Shown: piece after piece, positions 37,531 through 51,731 of the stretch
How the letters are laid out: every line of letters begins with the position of its first letter
Numbering within the stretch: the first letter of the stretch is position 1
From: Malurus cyaneus samueli
Taxonomy: Eukaryota > Chordata > Aves > Passeriformes > Maluridae
Reading direction: 5' to 3'
DNA length: 64,000 nt
Assembly: GCA_009741485.1 (NCBI GenBank)
Contig: CM019220.1
Span: 25,262,646 to 25,326,645 of the forward strand
Position numbers and translations under genes: made by a program
The notes under the pieces: model-generated
Databases searched by the model: none
What the model was told of the DNA's origin: nothing
What the model saw: only the letters and a program-made list of their open reading frames with translations

Positions 37531-40500
37531 GAAACTGTACTATTAGGAACATTAGAAAAAGTAGTGTTTACAAATCTGCTGAAGTTAAAATACCTGCTGT
37601 TTATAATAATTTCCAGCTTGCTGATGGGCTCAAAAATACCCATTAGCTGTCTCTCTTCAGGGCAGTGAAAGATTATGTTATCAATAATAAAAAGAAGACT
37701 GCTTGTGAGTCTCTGCTATCCATTTCTGATAAGTTTTGGCTTCATAAACCAACAATGAGCCATAAATGATGTGATGTCTCGTGTCATTTGAATCTGGAAA
37801 GCCAAAGATTTAAATTACACAGTGCAAGTCCACAGACACATATCTGTGTTCCTAATCATTCTTGTGCATGTTATTTGTGACTATTTTAACTGGCTCAAAG
37901 ACTTTTGACTTTGCCAAGTTATGTTCATTCTGGTATGAATAGAGAGATAACGAAATTTTTAAAAATGGTTGAGGTGGAACTAAAAGTATGCCCACATAAT
38001 CTGAGAAAACCAGCTACGTGGCATATTCAACACAGATTGCACCCTGACTTTTCTGGATATTCCATATTTATTTAGACAGGCATTGTCAGAGCTCAGACTT
38101 ATCGCCTGATAGCTCTTACTCGATACAACCTTTTTATGTGCTTGCTAAAATACCTGCGAATGAACAGGAGAACTGGTTAACATAAACTTCTTCCACCTAA
38201 ACAGTTTACCTAAAAGGAACCTCACACAGCCGCCCTCTTGGTGCAAGCCAAGAAAGCTGTACATCTGAATTTATCAAGGTATGCCAATTTGCACACTCTC
38301 AGGTAACCACCGAGGTGAATGCTGTGTCTGGAAATTGGAATCTGACTCCTACACTTTGGGCTGACGTAAATAAACAAAGCTGAGACAGGTCTGGAATACA
38401 TAAACTTATTAAATTCAATTAGAACCAGCTGAGCAGTAACACTTGGCATGTGGATAGTGCTTTTCATTAGAGCTTCCAAATGCTCTATTTCATTAAGGGC
38501 TTGCAAGACCATTTGCTGAAAAGAGTTCAACTGATGTGCTGAAACCTCATTAAAAAAAAAAAAAACGAAAGAAATACAAAGATCTATGAAACAGCCAGGA
38601 ATAAAATCCACCTCTTTCTAACCTAATATTTTGTTTTTTAGTATAAAAAGTCCCATTTGAATCATTGCTGTCTGAGCTAACACTGGGTACAGGTGCCACT
38701 GAAGAAGGCATGTGAAACTGAAGTAGGTTTGAGCTGTTTGTTTTTTTAAAATTTCTCTCCCTTTCCTCAAGGTACTGTACAGTATATTATGTTGGTATGA
38801 CATGTAACATCCTTAAATCATTCTGTAATCATAATGTGACAGCGTATCATAATAAAATACATAGTGGTAGTATCAGTTTCTTTTGTATAAAATTTTGCAA
38901 TATTAACTAGCATTAAAACCAGTTGCTACTTAAAGAAAACTGATACATCTTATTTCTTTATTAAAAGCATCTCCTTGTCTGTGTTGCAATGAAACAAGTG
39001 CTAATAAGAAGTATCTTCAAAAGCTTTTAAAACTTGCTTAAGTTTATTTTGAGATGAAATATGCCAAGTGTATTTTTATAGCTTCTTTTGGAAAGTATAA
39101 TCTTGTTCACTATTCAAATATTAGAATTCTGATCAGTGGCCAGCTCTTTCAGGCAAAAGGACCTTCCTCATGTTTTCCATCAGTTTTTTTTTAATCCCAT
39201 TCATGCAGCAGCCAAGGTAAAGACTGGCAATCAAGCTGAAATCTGCTCCAACGAAGGTCAAACAATATGCCAACAACCTTGAGATTTTCACAAAAGCACA
39301 AATCACCAGGCCAGTTGGGCAAAACCACAATTTACATAAAAACACCCCAAGTCTTAGACATGTTTCTGCCCTGTAGAGGAAGCCTTCCTAACTCATGTGG
39401 AGGAGACAGATAACACAGGAAAGGAGCATTGTGTAGGACTGCAAAGAGTCAAAAGCCTGCTCACTTTACAGGTCATTTATTTATTACAATATTTCTGTGA
39501 ATTAACCCTAAAATGTGTGTTTCATGCAATCCCTGGCTGGCCACCATCTAGCTCTGCCACGGTCCTTGAGGAGAGTCCTTGGTTCTAAATCAAACCCAAA
39601 CACCTCTGTAATTTTCCATGAACAAAATAAAATGCCACAAATCAAATCTATGCTTATCCCAGTTGGGAGGCAAAGCAAAAAAAGCCCACAACACAGTCCC
39701 AATATAGAGCTGTCAAAACAAAGTTTTCCTACCCTTTCTTTGATTAAACTTCCTTTCTTTCTGATATTCATGGTTTTAAAATGAGATGTAGAAAGATGTA
39801 TTATTAGTCTTAGTCTTCTTCTTCTGTGTATTTCAAGATACACAGAACTGTACAGAGCGTAACACCATTATTAAGATTTTAGTCTCAGAAAGGCAGAACA
39901 ATGTATGGGAAAAAGAAGTCAAGTAAAAGAAAAATTGGAAAGATTACAGACAAGAAGGTAACAAGCTGTACTTGTACGAAGCAGAGTAGAAAAGAATTCG
40001 TAACTAATGGGAAGGATGCAACAATGGTGACAGACAAAAAGAGAATTAGCCCGTGAATACTGGTAATCCAAAAAGATGCGTATGTCTGAATATTTCACCA
40101 GAAACAATGATAGTTGGAAGCCAAGATAGATAGGAAAAGACTGGGAAAACACAGAATAAATTCCTTCTTCACAAAAATATTGTCCAGGTGGGTGAGCTCT
40201 GAACTATAATGAAGTGTTTTTAAATGTAGCCAAAATCAGAAACAGTGTTATTTCATCTTTTCTTTGAACTGCCACTTTCACAGAATAAGTGTTTTGAGTC
40301 ATTAGACTCCAACACAAACTGGAATCCCTATGTAAAATGTAATAAAGTCTTCATTAAATAATTCCATTATGTGTTTTTCCCACCTACTGTACACATACTT
40401 ATGAATTACTGATAGCAAGCCCAAGGCAAAAGGAAAAAAAGAGAGATGAAGTGAAATCTTCATTTTCTTTTTTAGGATTGAGCCTGCTGAACACACAAGA

Positions 40501-41370
40501 TTGATTCTGATGTGTTTACTCACAAGAACAGCATCATCACTGCATGAATAGCCCAGCTGATTGCAATGAAAACTGAGTGATGCATTATTCAGTTCAGCTA
40601 ATGGAATGAGAATCTGATTTAATTTGAATTAAGAAGGAGTAAGGTGAGTAAGTAAGAAACAGAAAAACAAGAAACAACCCAAAGTGCAAAACACAGCTTG
40701 ATCTCCATCTCCCGAAACTCCAAATTTGAGACCTGGGCTGTCTCTGACCAAAGTGTGGTTACATCCTTTCATTGTTTGTTCATGTTGTCTCACTACTCAC
40801 CCTCAAAACAGGGACCTGAAAGCAACTGTGTCATCAAATTTGGCCCCTTGAAAGCAATCATGCCATTCCGTTCACACTTGCCTCAAAAACTTATCAATCT
40901 TAGAAGCCATTAATTATTTTGCATTATTTCTACTGGGTTGGAGAACCATTTACAGTGGCTAATAACCTCCTTGTAATCTCCACCCTAAATTTATTCACAG
41001 CCAGTTAAGACTCATTCATTCTCATGCCACTTCTGTTTTTTACCTTACACATTTGTTTTCCTCTTGGGTATTTCACCATGTTAAATGCATAACTAACGTT
41101 CAGCATACAAAACTGCATTTAGCTCGACTAAAACATGCAAACATTTAAACTCTCTTGGGAAGAGCATCACATAACCCCAAATCACTGCACCTTTTACAAT
41201 TTGACTTCACTTTTTGGGCACAAGTGGATGCTTTTCAGTATTACCTACAAGAGGTAAAGTCGGAGCTTAGTGGTGACAAGACACCTTGTCTACACCAAAA
41301 GTGACATGGCTGGTGTATTTTAGACTTATCTTTATGTGAGACTACAGAGTTTGTATTTAAGCCCAAAAAT

Positions 41371-41429
41371 GAAAAAAAAAACAACCAACAACCAAAAAAC
41401 AAACCCAAAAAAACCCAAAACAAAACAAA
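41371..41429. repeat. A-rich tract with AAC/CAA units
   Basis: Runs of A interrupted by CC or C (AACAACCAACAACC, AAACCC repeated). Low-complexity sequence, similar in kind to the tract at 12595-12645. Confidence 0.85.
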
Positions 41430-42313
41430 TTAATTGCAGAAAGAGTCACCTTCCAGTTCAGAAACACCAAATTCTCCATTTGTCTTGTGCATATAAATGG
41501 CATTTATGCCTTGTGGAAAGAAAAAATTGTTCAAATGTCGCTGTTGGCCAGACAGCCGACACAAAATAACAGACTCAAAGACACACATATACACACCAAA
41601 AAGTAACCCTTTTCTGGGACAGGCCTCTTTTATCCACTTTAGCAACCAGCGCATACATTTGTGTCAAACATACATTGGTCAGTGAGGCTGTCACTTTCTA
41701 CTCATCAGCATAGGATTGGTAGGTTTGCAAAAGCTACAGTATTCGTAATGTTTATAATTGTAAGCCACCTGCATTATTAATTCTCATTCCATCTTCTTTT
41801 TCTCAAGACAGCCAAGGATGTGGTGTTTTTCTCCCATGCAGGCTGTTAACACTCCCTACATTCAAAGGTTAGGAAATGAACTAACTAAAGTTTGGAAAAT
41901 AAAGTTTCCTTCTCTAAAACTGAGTTGGTTTATTCGAATAAAACAACTTGAGCAAATACCCTTTTGGAAAAAAGAGCTCAGAAAAGCTTCTGAAAGACAG
42001 CTGTATAGTTTTCTTTCAAAACAAATTAAAACATTAGTTTTAAAAAAGGTCACAAAAATCCAAAGACTTTTCAAAGGTCTGGGAAAAAAAAAAATCTTCA
42101 TTTTGAAAATTCAGAACTACTCAGAAGTGTTCCAATCCAGGGAAATGCATTCTTTTAATGCTTGGTATTTTCCATGGGACACATAACCCACTTTTATTTC
42201 CCCTGTAATCACAAGATATTAATGTGTTGCAGGAATGTGGAAAATTATTTTCTCTGCTAACACAGACATTGAATAAAAACAGAAGCAGTGAGGTTTTATT
42301 TTGGCCATGGACT

Positions 42314-42443
42314 AGATATATAAATTAATACATATTATATTATTATTATACAATAACACATATTGTATGTAACAATATATAATTACTACTATTATTATTA
42401 TTAATTATTAGGAACAATTACATATATATATGTAGATAATATG
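42314..42443. repeat. AT-rich low-complexity block
   Basis: About 130 bp composed almost entirely of A and T, with ATT/TTA triplets and ATATAT strings. It has the composition of easily unwound or matrix-attachment DNA, but no function can be read from it. Confidence 0.8.
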
Positions 42444-45400
42444 TTCCTTGTACCTTGGTTTTTTTTTTAGTTTTTCCAAGCAGCACCAGTCTTTGTTATA
42501 AAATACAATGTTGAGAGAAAGGTACTCACTAGGGGAAAATGCATTTTGATTTATGTGTATATAGAGAGAATAATCCAGCTTTTGTTTCTGAACTTCTGCT
42601 ACTTAAAAAATAGCCAAATACTTATATTTCTGGAATAATAATAAAAAAAATGCTTTGAGCTGAGGCATTTTATGCCAAGTCACAGTCCTGCAGAATTTTA
42701 TGGCTGAGTTATAAACCTGAAAAATATGTGCTTATAATGGAAATCCTGACAGACCCTAGTAGGGGCTCCTATAATATCTTGAATTTGATTTAAGGGTGGT
42801 TTTCAATAATGCTTTCCCAAGCCAGTCTGTTGGGGACTTCTAGGGAAAATCTAATGTTGAGTGTGTCCCGTGTCCCCAAATGCAGCTCAGAGTGCTTGAT
42901 GAGAATGCTGGGGCATCCAGGCAAAGCCTGCAGAGCTTCTGTAGCCCGGGGCTGTCAGGTCTCTAATATCAGAAACCCCATAAATGTCAGGGCTAAGTGC
43001 ACCTTTCATTTAACAAAACAATAAATTGTCTATCTCTGTGCAATAAATCACTCATTTCTCTGCCTCCACAAGGGCTGATGTGATTTGTAAATGATTGGGA
43101 ATTCTGCTCTGTTTTTTTCCCTAGCAATCATGAACCATGGAACTTTTGGGAGCACTGGATTTTTAGGGAAAAGGGAAGAGGAAGACTAGATAATTCAGGA
43201 GTCAGGTTTTTGTGCCAGTGGTTCTCATGCAATCTTCCAGCCTCCAATATCCCTCCCCTACAAACTAGAACAGCACATGGGGTTCATGCAGCCATCAGTG
43301 AGCTGGTATTTAAACCCTTAAAACCCAGTGATTTATTATTTATGTTTATGAGAGAAATGAAGGAACTGAGTCTTTTCCAAACCCTGGAGTGAGACAGGAC
43401 AACATAAGGACACTGATGGGTGGCAGACACGACACTGTGCTCCTTCAGAGCAAAGAGGAACCAAGCAGCCAGGGAAGGAGAGTGAAGGAGAAATGGTGAC
43501 ACTGGAGAAAAAGCAACAGGAAACAAGAGCTGACAAAAAGCACTGTAAACGTAGGGGGAAAAGAGAAGTAAAGAAAGCAAAAGAAAATTAAAGAAAAAGA
43601 GCAACTGGGAATTTAGTGACTGGATAGTCCATCTGGGATGAAAGGGAAAGGAGAATTAGAAGAACTTGTTTGGCATTTAAGTTAATGAATGTGCTTGCCT
43701 TCATTTAACGCTTTCCACGGGAAACCTTTGTGGACTACTGGGTTTGGTAGAAAAGTTACTAAAGCAGCTCAATACTCCAGAAGAAATGACTGGGGAACAA
43801 AGGGGAAGAAAACTGCAGAATTCTCAATAAACAGGTACAGAGTTATGCAGGAAAACATGGACTACTGTGCTCGCCAAGGAACACACAATGCACAGATGCT
43901 CCAATTATTTTTAAAAGGATTAATTCCTTGATTTATTTGCAGAATTATTTCCAGCCATAGTCAAGTTAAGGTCACCGGGCCCTGATGCTCACTACGGCTG
44001 CACTTGAGTGCCCGCACCAATTTGAGCAGGGCAGACCAGACATGAAGAACGAAGCCCTAACATTTACTTAGTGCCCTGCCTTGCATGGAAAAAAAAAAAT
44101 AAACTTTAATATCTGATGGGATCTAAAGAAGCTTCTTCAGCATCTCACATAAGCTCAAGACAGCTTAGTTCACCAGAGCAAGAAAGACACCTGAACCCTT
44201 CCACCACTTAGAAATTAAAAACTCTGAAAGATCCACTTGAACTTCACTGCAAGGGCTTCTCAAGTTTGTATGAACCTTTGGGAGCCACCCAGCAGCATAC
44301 CAAAACATCCCTGAGTATGGACAAGGTTGGGTAATGCCCCTTTGAGAACTGATGGCATAATATTTTCTGAGAGCTCTCCAATGACACCAGGAAAGGATCC
44401 TTCTTTTCCATCTGTGAATATCCAAGCCTTCCGTCTGAGTGAGAAAAACAGTCATGACAAATAGGAATAGAAAAAGGAAACTGTAGAGGAATTCAAGAGG
44501 GGAAAATGACACTTTCCCTCGTGTATTTTGATTTTGCTCCTCCACAAAATTAAAGCCTTGTTTCAATATGGCTTTGATTTCATAGCCCTTGGTTTAGATC
44601 CTACTCTTCTGTGCACTGCACTTCCTCACGGAGCAGCCCCATTAGCAAACGACATTAATGCTAATGGAGCTGCTTGCAGTGATAATTATCACAGCCCTTG
44701 GCCCTGCTCCTGGCCAGTGTCAGCACACCAGGAGGGGCTGCAATGGCATTGTCATTGTACACTTAGCCTTGTCATGGCAAGGAGCTCTAGGAACAGACAC
44801 ATCTGAAGATTAAAATCTGGACAACTGATAGATGGCTGTCATTAAGCATCTTTGCTCTCTCCAGGATGGAATAGCCACTGAGCTGTGGGGTAGGCTTCTT
44901 TAATGAAAAACAAAGACCTTGAACCACAGCCACTGTCCTCCACCTCTTCCCAACCTGTTGGGTTAGTCCCAGTTCCTCTTGGTTCACACAGCTTCTCCCT
45001 CATGCCATCTGTATTGGAATTACAAAAGCTGTCTCTAACAAGGCATTCCTAATCCATTAAGCCTTGGTGGAGGAGAAAGGCTCCTCAGCTCACAGTGCCA
45101 CCTCACTTTCCACCAGCCATTCCTGCTCAGAACCCGCCTCTCTACAGACATGAGGAGTGGAGGCTCAAACCCACTGGATTTAGGATGTAAGGTGAGCACT
45201 GAACCAGCCTCTGGATCAGGTCCTGAGCTGCAAAAATCCACATCAATCCTTTGAACTTCACACAGCCTGTGAGTTTACACCCAGCTGAGATGAGCAGCAA
45301 TAAATACACCTTCCCAAAAAGACTGACATAGAAAGAGGTTTTCAGGAGCAGGAAGGGGACACCAGCTAAACAGAACAAGTAATGGGGCAGCAAAAAGAAG

Positions 45401-47856
45401 CAGCAAAGGGGCTTTGCAAGAGCTTTTGGCTTGGTGGCTCCTGGAGGCTTCCAGCAGCAGCTCCGTACCTCTGGAAGGGGATCCTTGGAGACAGCAATGA
45501 CTCCAAGTGTGCTGGAATAACACTCAGCAGACTTGAAGATGTGCATCTGCTTCATTAAAATTTGATCCCCAAGTTCCTCTCTCTTTTTCCTTCCTGGAGT
45601 GTTTCAAACATTGTTTTCCTGCATACCTGGATAACCAATTCCGTGCAGGGCTTTAGTTAAGGTAATTTGAGAATACTTTTATATTGAAAAGGTATAAAAA
45701 GTAATCCCCTGAAGTACTTGATTTTCCTTTCACGACATTCCATTGTAACAACCTACTTCTGCCTTACCTCATTAGTATTCTGAGGGGTTGTAAAAGAATT
45801 ATTATAGTTCAGAACACAAAAACAGGTCTTGAAGACCCTGTGGGGATAGAGGGCGAAACAGAATGCGGCCCCTGCTAAGACCCAGGAAAGCTGAGCTTTT
45901 GTCCACAGGCTAGGTGATCATAGACAAGCTGCTTCGTGATAGGAAAACTGTTTCCTGAGTTTTACTGTGCCTTGACTTCTTTGGGGCAGGAAAAGTTCCT
46001 CTGTACTTGAACACTGCCCAGCAAAATGAATGCAGATGGAACACAAATCTACAGCAGCAAAACGAAACCGTAAATGTGACAGAAAAGAAACCAATAAAGG
46101 AGGAGACTGGACTGCTCAGGTCCATGTTGAAATTAGCATGTGTTGTATGCAACATTACAGAAGCAAAACTGCCTTTCTAAAGCCCCTGAGAGACAGGGAG
46201 TTTAGCACAGCACAAAGGCCCATGATCACAATTCCAATAGAACTCTGGCTTATTTTCCACTGGAGCAACAGGGAGAGGATACAGCCTCAAATTCAGGATA
46301 ACCTCACCCAGTGACAGAGTGTAACCAACTTTTCCTGACTAAAATCCTCCATACATGTCTTCCCTTCTTGAAGGCATTTCTGTAAGAATGTCCTCATCCT
46401 CACACCTCCAAGCTGTGTGTGTGAGTGTGTTGGGGCAGCCCTTGCTGAGAGAAACTCCACCAAACACACTGAAATATCAATGCACACAGCTCTCCTTTTC
46501 TGTTTGTCTATGGAATCTTCCTTAGTTACGTGTACCTGTCACACCCTGGCTGCGAAGGATGTGATTCACCTACTGAGAATTCACTTTCAGGCTTGTGCCA
46601 TCCTTACAGAGGTTGAGTCTCAATATATTTCTCAAGCAGCCAACACTGTGGGTGTTCATGAAGTACTATTCTGTCCTTCCATACCCTCAAGGCACCAAGA
46701 TGGGCAGTCTTGCTCCCACTACAAAGTGTCTTGATGCCTGAGCACAGTTCACTGCTTTACTGGACAGCAAACTCCACAGAAAATCACTGTGCTGATCTCA
46801 GAGTTAATAGGTTAAACATTCTTTTCCAAGCAGGACAGCACCCATCAGAGTGAGACACCAGGAGATGCTCTGTGTGTCTGCAAAGCAGAAGGGAAGAACC
46901 CCTCAGACATATCTGCTGTCTAACAACCATGTTTCATGGAGAACGCTTGGGGGCTACTCTATTTTTATAGCTTTCATCCATAAAATAAGAAGCTAAAGCC
47001 TCTGGAATGAGAACACAATTACCCTGCATGATGAAACATCAGAATAAATTCAACACAATCTTTATGAGAAAAGGCAAAAAGCACCCAAGCTTTTTCTAAT
47101 TGGCAGCAGATAATACTTTATAACTGCCCTGTCATCAACCTTCAGAAGCCATCTCCAGAGCCATATGTGGGCTGGCAACCAGGCACAGTGCCTAACTAGT
47201 TTTGCATCTAGTTGTACAGAAGTAGAGACATATGGAAATGAACAGCCTGGCAGAACAAGGGAACTCTGAAGCAATGACTTCGATAAATAAGCGCCTGAAC
47301 ACTGGCAGATGGAGAGAAGCACAGTTAGGGAGGGACTGTATTGCTGATGCAATTTGATTTTAAATAATTTGTAAAAATCAGATCTGAGGCATTTCCAGTT
47401 CTTTTCTTGTTGGGGAAAATTCTCAGCATAAAAACAGGGAAGCTGAAGGTAGAGGAGTGCATCAGGGCTGCTTCAGGGAGCAGAGCACAGGACTGGGAGG
47501 TCACTGATGATTTTTGTCTCTTACTACTCTGCTGATCGTGCTTTTGGTACCTTTCAGAAAGACACTGCAAATCACTCCCAACAGCCTGGAAAAGAAAGAC
47601 GTGGAGAGACACTCTCAAGTCATATGGTAGGGCCTGAAACACGAGCACAGGGGATACAGAAATGTGGGATACACACACAGACCTGTCCTGCAGGGAATGG
47701 GAATTTGTGCCTGACGCTGCCTTCTGTACTCATTCCTCTGGACACTAATCTGTTTCAAGGCAAACTGAACCTTTCTTGTTTGCAGACAGCAGACTGATTC
47801 TTAGTCACTGTTAAATGTGACAGATTAGTGGAAAATAAGTATTACTTTAAGTATTA

Positions 47857-47888
47857 CTTATCCCAAATGTCCCACTTTTTGGGATAAG
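47857..47888. repeat. Perfect hairpin, 11-bp stem, 10-nt loop
   Basis: CTTATCCCAAA (47857-47867) pairs with TTTGGGATAAG (47878-47888). It is preceded by two tandem AAGTATTACTT-type units (about 47837-47859). Confidence 0.93.
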
Positions 47889-48020
47889 GGGACTTCTTGT
47901 CTGGTGATCTTGAAGATTTTTCTTCTTACTACCTCTGAAACATTTTTTTGTGTACACCCTCTCACCCAAATCGACATGATTATTGTGATGTGGAAGACAA
48001 TAAATTTGATTAAATTTTAA

Positions 48021-48032
48021 TTAACTAGTTAA
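48021..48032. repeat. 12-bp perfect palindrome
   Basis: TTAACTAGTTAA is self-complementary and sits in an AT-rich stretch (48000-48050). A chance occurrence is likely. Confidence 0.9.
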
Positions 48033-49834
48033 ACTTCACTAAACTCTCTCATTAATAGATCACCTTTTATTATAAAGGAACTCCCATTGTCTTCTTGACA
48101 CTTTACCAGTTGGCATTACACATATGATCCCACTTTGCCCTGCATTAAGCTGCAACCATTTACAATGGGAATCAGTTTAGAAGTTTCTTCACTTTGGTAA
48201 GAATCACCATGGGAATGCCATGACCCTCCCACAGACCCTCCCATGCTCTGTAAGACATGGATCAGGTAGAAATCTCCACTACAGGGTCCACAGCAAAGCC
48301 AGGATAGCCACCGGCCCAAGGAGTCGAGGGCCACATGCACACACAAAGTGAAAATTAGGGAGGATTACCTTTGCACAGATGCCACTGTGTAAATGTTTTG
48401 CAATAAATAATAACAGCCACTATCAATCAAGAGAGTGGAGAACAGATGGGAAGGAGGCTGTGTTGAGAGAAAGGACTGAAACAGGAATATGAATTTTCTC
48501 TTCCACCTTTCCTGGTCTGGTAACAGCCCTAAATAAACCTTTGCAAATCTCCATACTGTAAATCCCCATCTGTTTTCCAGGACTTCCAGGCAACTCTGGC
48601 TGCTTTACCACCACAGCACCAGATATTAAAACATCCACAAAGTGCTGGAATTTTCCGTTTGTGGGGTTTGAATTGCCCCCACCTCTTCTATGGACCAACC
48701 CCTCTACCCAGCACTACAGTTGCTCCATCTGCTCTCTCCTTCAGGAAGGTTTGACAACAGATCTGATTCTGGAAAGAAAACTATTTGTGATACACCTCAA
48801 ACTCCTGCTCTTCTTGAAGAAGAACTCAGGGCTAGTTGAATTTCTACATTTTCTTACTTTTGTAACAACTTACTTTGTATATAAGTTTTTAAAAGAGGCA
48901 AATATTTACTTGCCATTCGGCCCAGCAAAACAATTGTTGAATCTCCAGGTTTCTCTTCAGTGCCAAAAGAGTAACATTAAAACTTGAATTAACTGTAGAA
49001 AATTCACTTAAGTCTGCAGATTTAATGTAAGATAGGAGTTTGTGGTATATGATTGTAACAAGCATTTTCACCAAAATAACCTAAAACTTTATACAATTTT
49101 GAAATAACTTGATGTAAAAAGCAAACTCCAGCTTCACACTTGTACTAACACCATTATAAACAACCGTGGTTTGAGACTTTAAAATGGGTAAAAGTTATGG
49201 CCTTCTCCACTACCAGATCAGTTATTCTTTGCAACCAATTTTCTTAGTACTGCATACTTGTCCTTAGTATCACACTGGATACTTAAAAATGCCTAAAACC
49301 ACCTGTAAAACATTGGATAAGGAAGGTTTGCGACCCAAACACAGCAGGATCACCACCCAAGGAGTGATGTGAAGGGGATTTTTATCTTCCTGGCAGTGTG
49401 AGGGCAGACAATTGATGGTGTGTCAGAATTTAACTGGCAATTCAGATCCAGAAGGGCTGAAAGCAACCATCAGGTTAAAATTAGAGTGTATGAGCAGTGA
49501 GCAACAGAAGAGGCTGAAAAATCACCCTGGATGCAGCCCCAGATGTCTCACAGGGTGCTCTTCCCTCACTCATGCCCCCCATCCCCCAACACCGAGAAAC
49601 AACCCCTACCCTTAATTCACACTGAGTTGGAAAGACAGTCAAGAAAATCACCTTAGTTCAGACTGACAAGTCATGTGTAATACTGTAAGCAGTCAAAACA
49701 GTGTGTACTCCAAGAACTACCCAACCTTCTTAAAAACAAAAACAGGCCTGAAAAAAACCCCAACACAAACAAAAAGAAAAGTCATGTTTTAAAGTTAGAT
49801 AAGAAAATTATATGAAATGACAAAAAAACCCTCA

Positions 49835-50152
<318 letters not shown>

Positions 50153-51709
50153 CTATCCAAAGCTAGGCATACCTAGAGAGCATCCAGCCTGATATAATGC
50201 ACACTCGATGTTCTGAGTCCCAAAAACAGAGTCAGACCAACGGCACAAATCTAAAATTCTGCACTGCCCTGCATCCCCTGCCCTGCTGAAGCCACAGAAA
50301 CAAAATATGTGACACGCCTGGCTTTACTTAAACCTCTACTTGGTCTTGTTTTACTTTCCTCATTTTTGCTTCTTGAATATATTTTCCCAACTTGTGGTCA
50401 ATCCATTGGGCATCACCTTCATATTATGCAAGCAAAGAATGCCCTTTGTACACGGTGAGAGGGTTGTGTGGCAAGGTATTTGGTGAAACCATGCTAAAAT
50501 CAGAGCACAGACCAGAGAATTACGCTCAGTGTGCCATAGATTTAAGCATGTAACAGCTGTATGTTGATTGATGCTATCCCAAAGTTCAGCCTGCAAGGTT
50601 TAAGAATCAGGAGGTTTTGTGTGGGCTCTTCCAGTGTGTCTGATGCTCCTAATTACTACTGAAAGTCAGATTTGTGGAGCCATTAGGACATGTCCAGCAA
50701 AGCAGAGCCTAAACCTGGGGTTGGAACAGTGCAGACGTAGCCCAGGGCAGCAGCACTCCTCCCTGTCTCCTGATTCACAAGAAAATCCCTACAGGAAGCA
50801 TCAGCTTTCTAAATCTGAGCTTCTTAGCTCAGCTTCTGATTTGTTATGTCCTCTCCCAATGGATCTTCAATGAGTTCATTTTGATTTTTTCTACCCTTCA
50901 GCTTTTCACACAGAAAAGAACTTATTTCCCTTTTGCAGACTATAAATAGTTCTCAGCTACCACATTAGGTTTCAGCTACCAAGCTGGTCCAGGACCAAGG
51001 ACCAGAAGGTTTAGTCTTGGCTATGCTATTTGACCTTAAAGTTCACATCTCTGATCAGTAGCACATTTTTTCCGAAAAAAACCCTACAAAAGTGTTCTTA
51101 AAGATAATGCTGCCATCACAAGAAACTGGCATTCCAATGTAGAAAGGAGAAAGCTCTTCTCTCTCATTCATTGTGTCCTCCATTTCAAGACCACTTCATC
51201 ATGGCAATGGAACAATGAAAAGTGAGAAGAAATTGTGGCTTTATAAAGCTGTTTTGGCTCTCTTATTTTTTTTCCCTCAAAAAACCCTTATATGACATCT
51301 TTCTGACAACAGAATAACAGCTGTAATAGTGCCATAGAAAGAAATAAAGGAAAAAAAAAAAGATGAGATAAATTTGCCACCAGAAGAACATAGCATACCA
51401 ACAGCTCATAAAAGTTGGGGTGTTTTTTCCCCCTTCCCTATATTGAGGCAAAAAAAAAAATGGTTCTGGCAAATAGGCTGAGTTTGTATTAAAGGAAATT
51501 GCTCATCATAGTACAAAGAATATTTGAAACCAAATTGCAGATATTTGCATAATAGTTCTTTTACTTTCTTTCCCTCTCTTTTTTTTTGGTAAAACAAAAA
51601 GATGAACAAGACACTAATTGTAGGGTTTTTTCCCTCCCAATAAGAAAAGAGCAGATGGCCCTCCCTGGGGGGAGCGACTTCTTCCCTTTTTTTCCTCAAT
51701 GTATGTGAA

Positions 51710-51731
51710 GAAATAAATAAATGAATAAATA
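51710..51731 (+). repeat. (AAAT)n microsatellite
   Basis: About five AAAT/GAAT tetranucleotide units between a T-rich stretch and GGGGCTATTTG. Boundaries are approximate. Confidence 0.75.

Noticed and set aside
37461..37643. Possible processed retrocopy with an A tail on the minus strand (T27 on plus)
   Set aside because: No polyadenylation signal at the expected distance, no coding similarity and no visible target-site duplication.
38222..38611. 129-codon minus-strand open frame with a fairly protein-like middle section
   Set aside because: No family is recognised, there are poly-A-derived Phe runs, and no splice-site or codon-bias support was seen. It may overlap conserved noncoding sequence, but that cannot be shown here.
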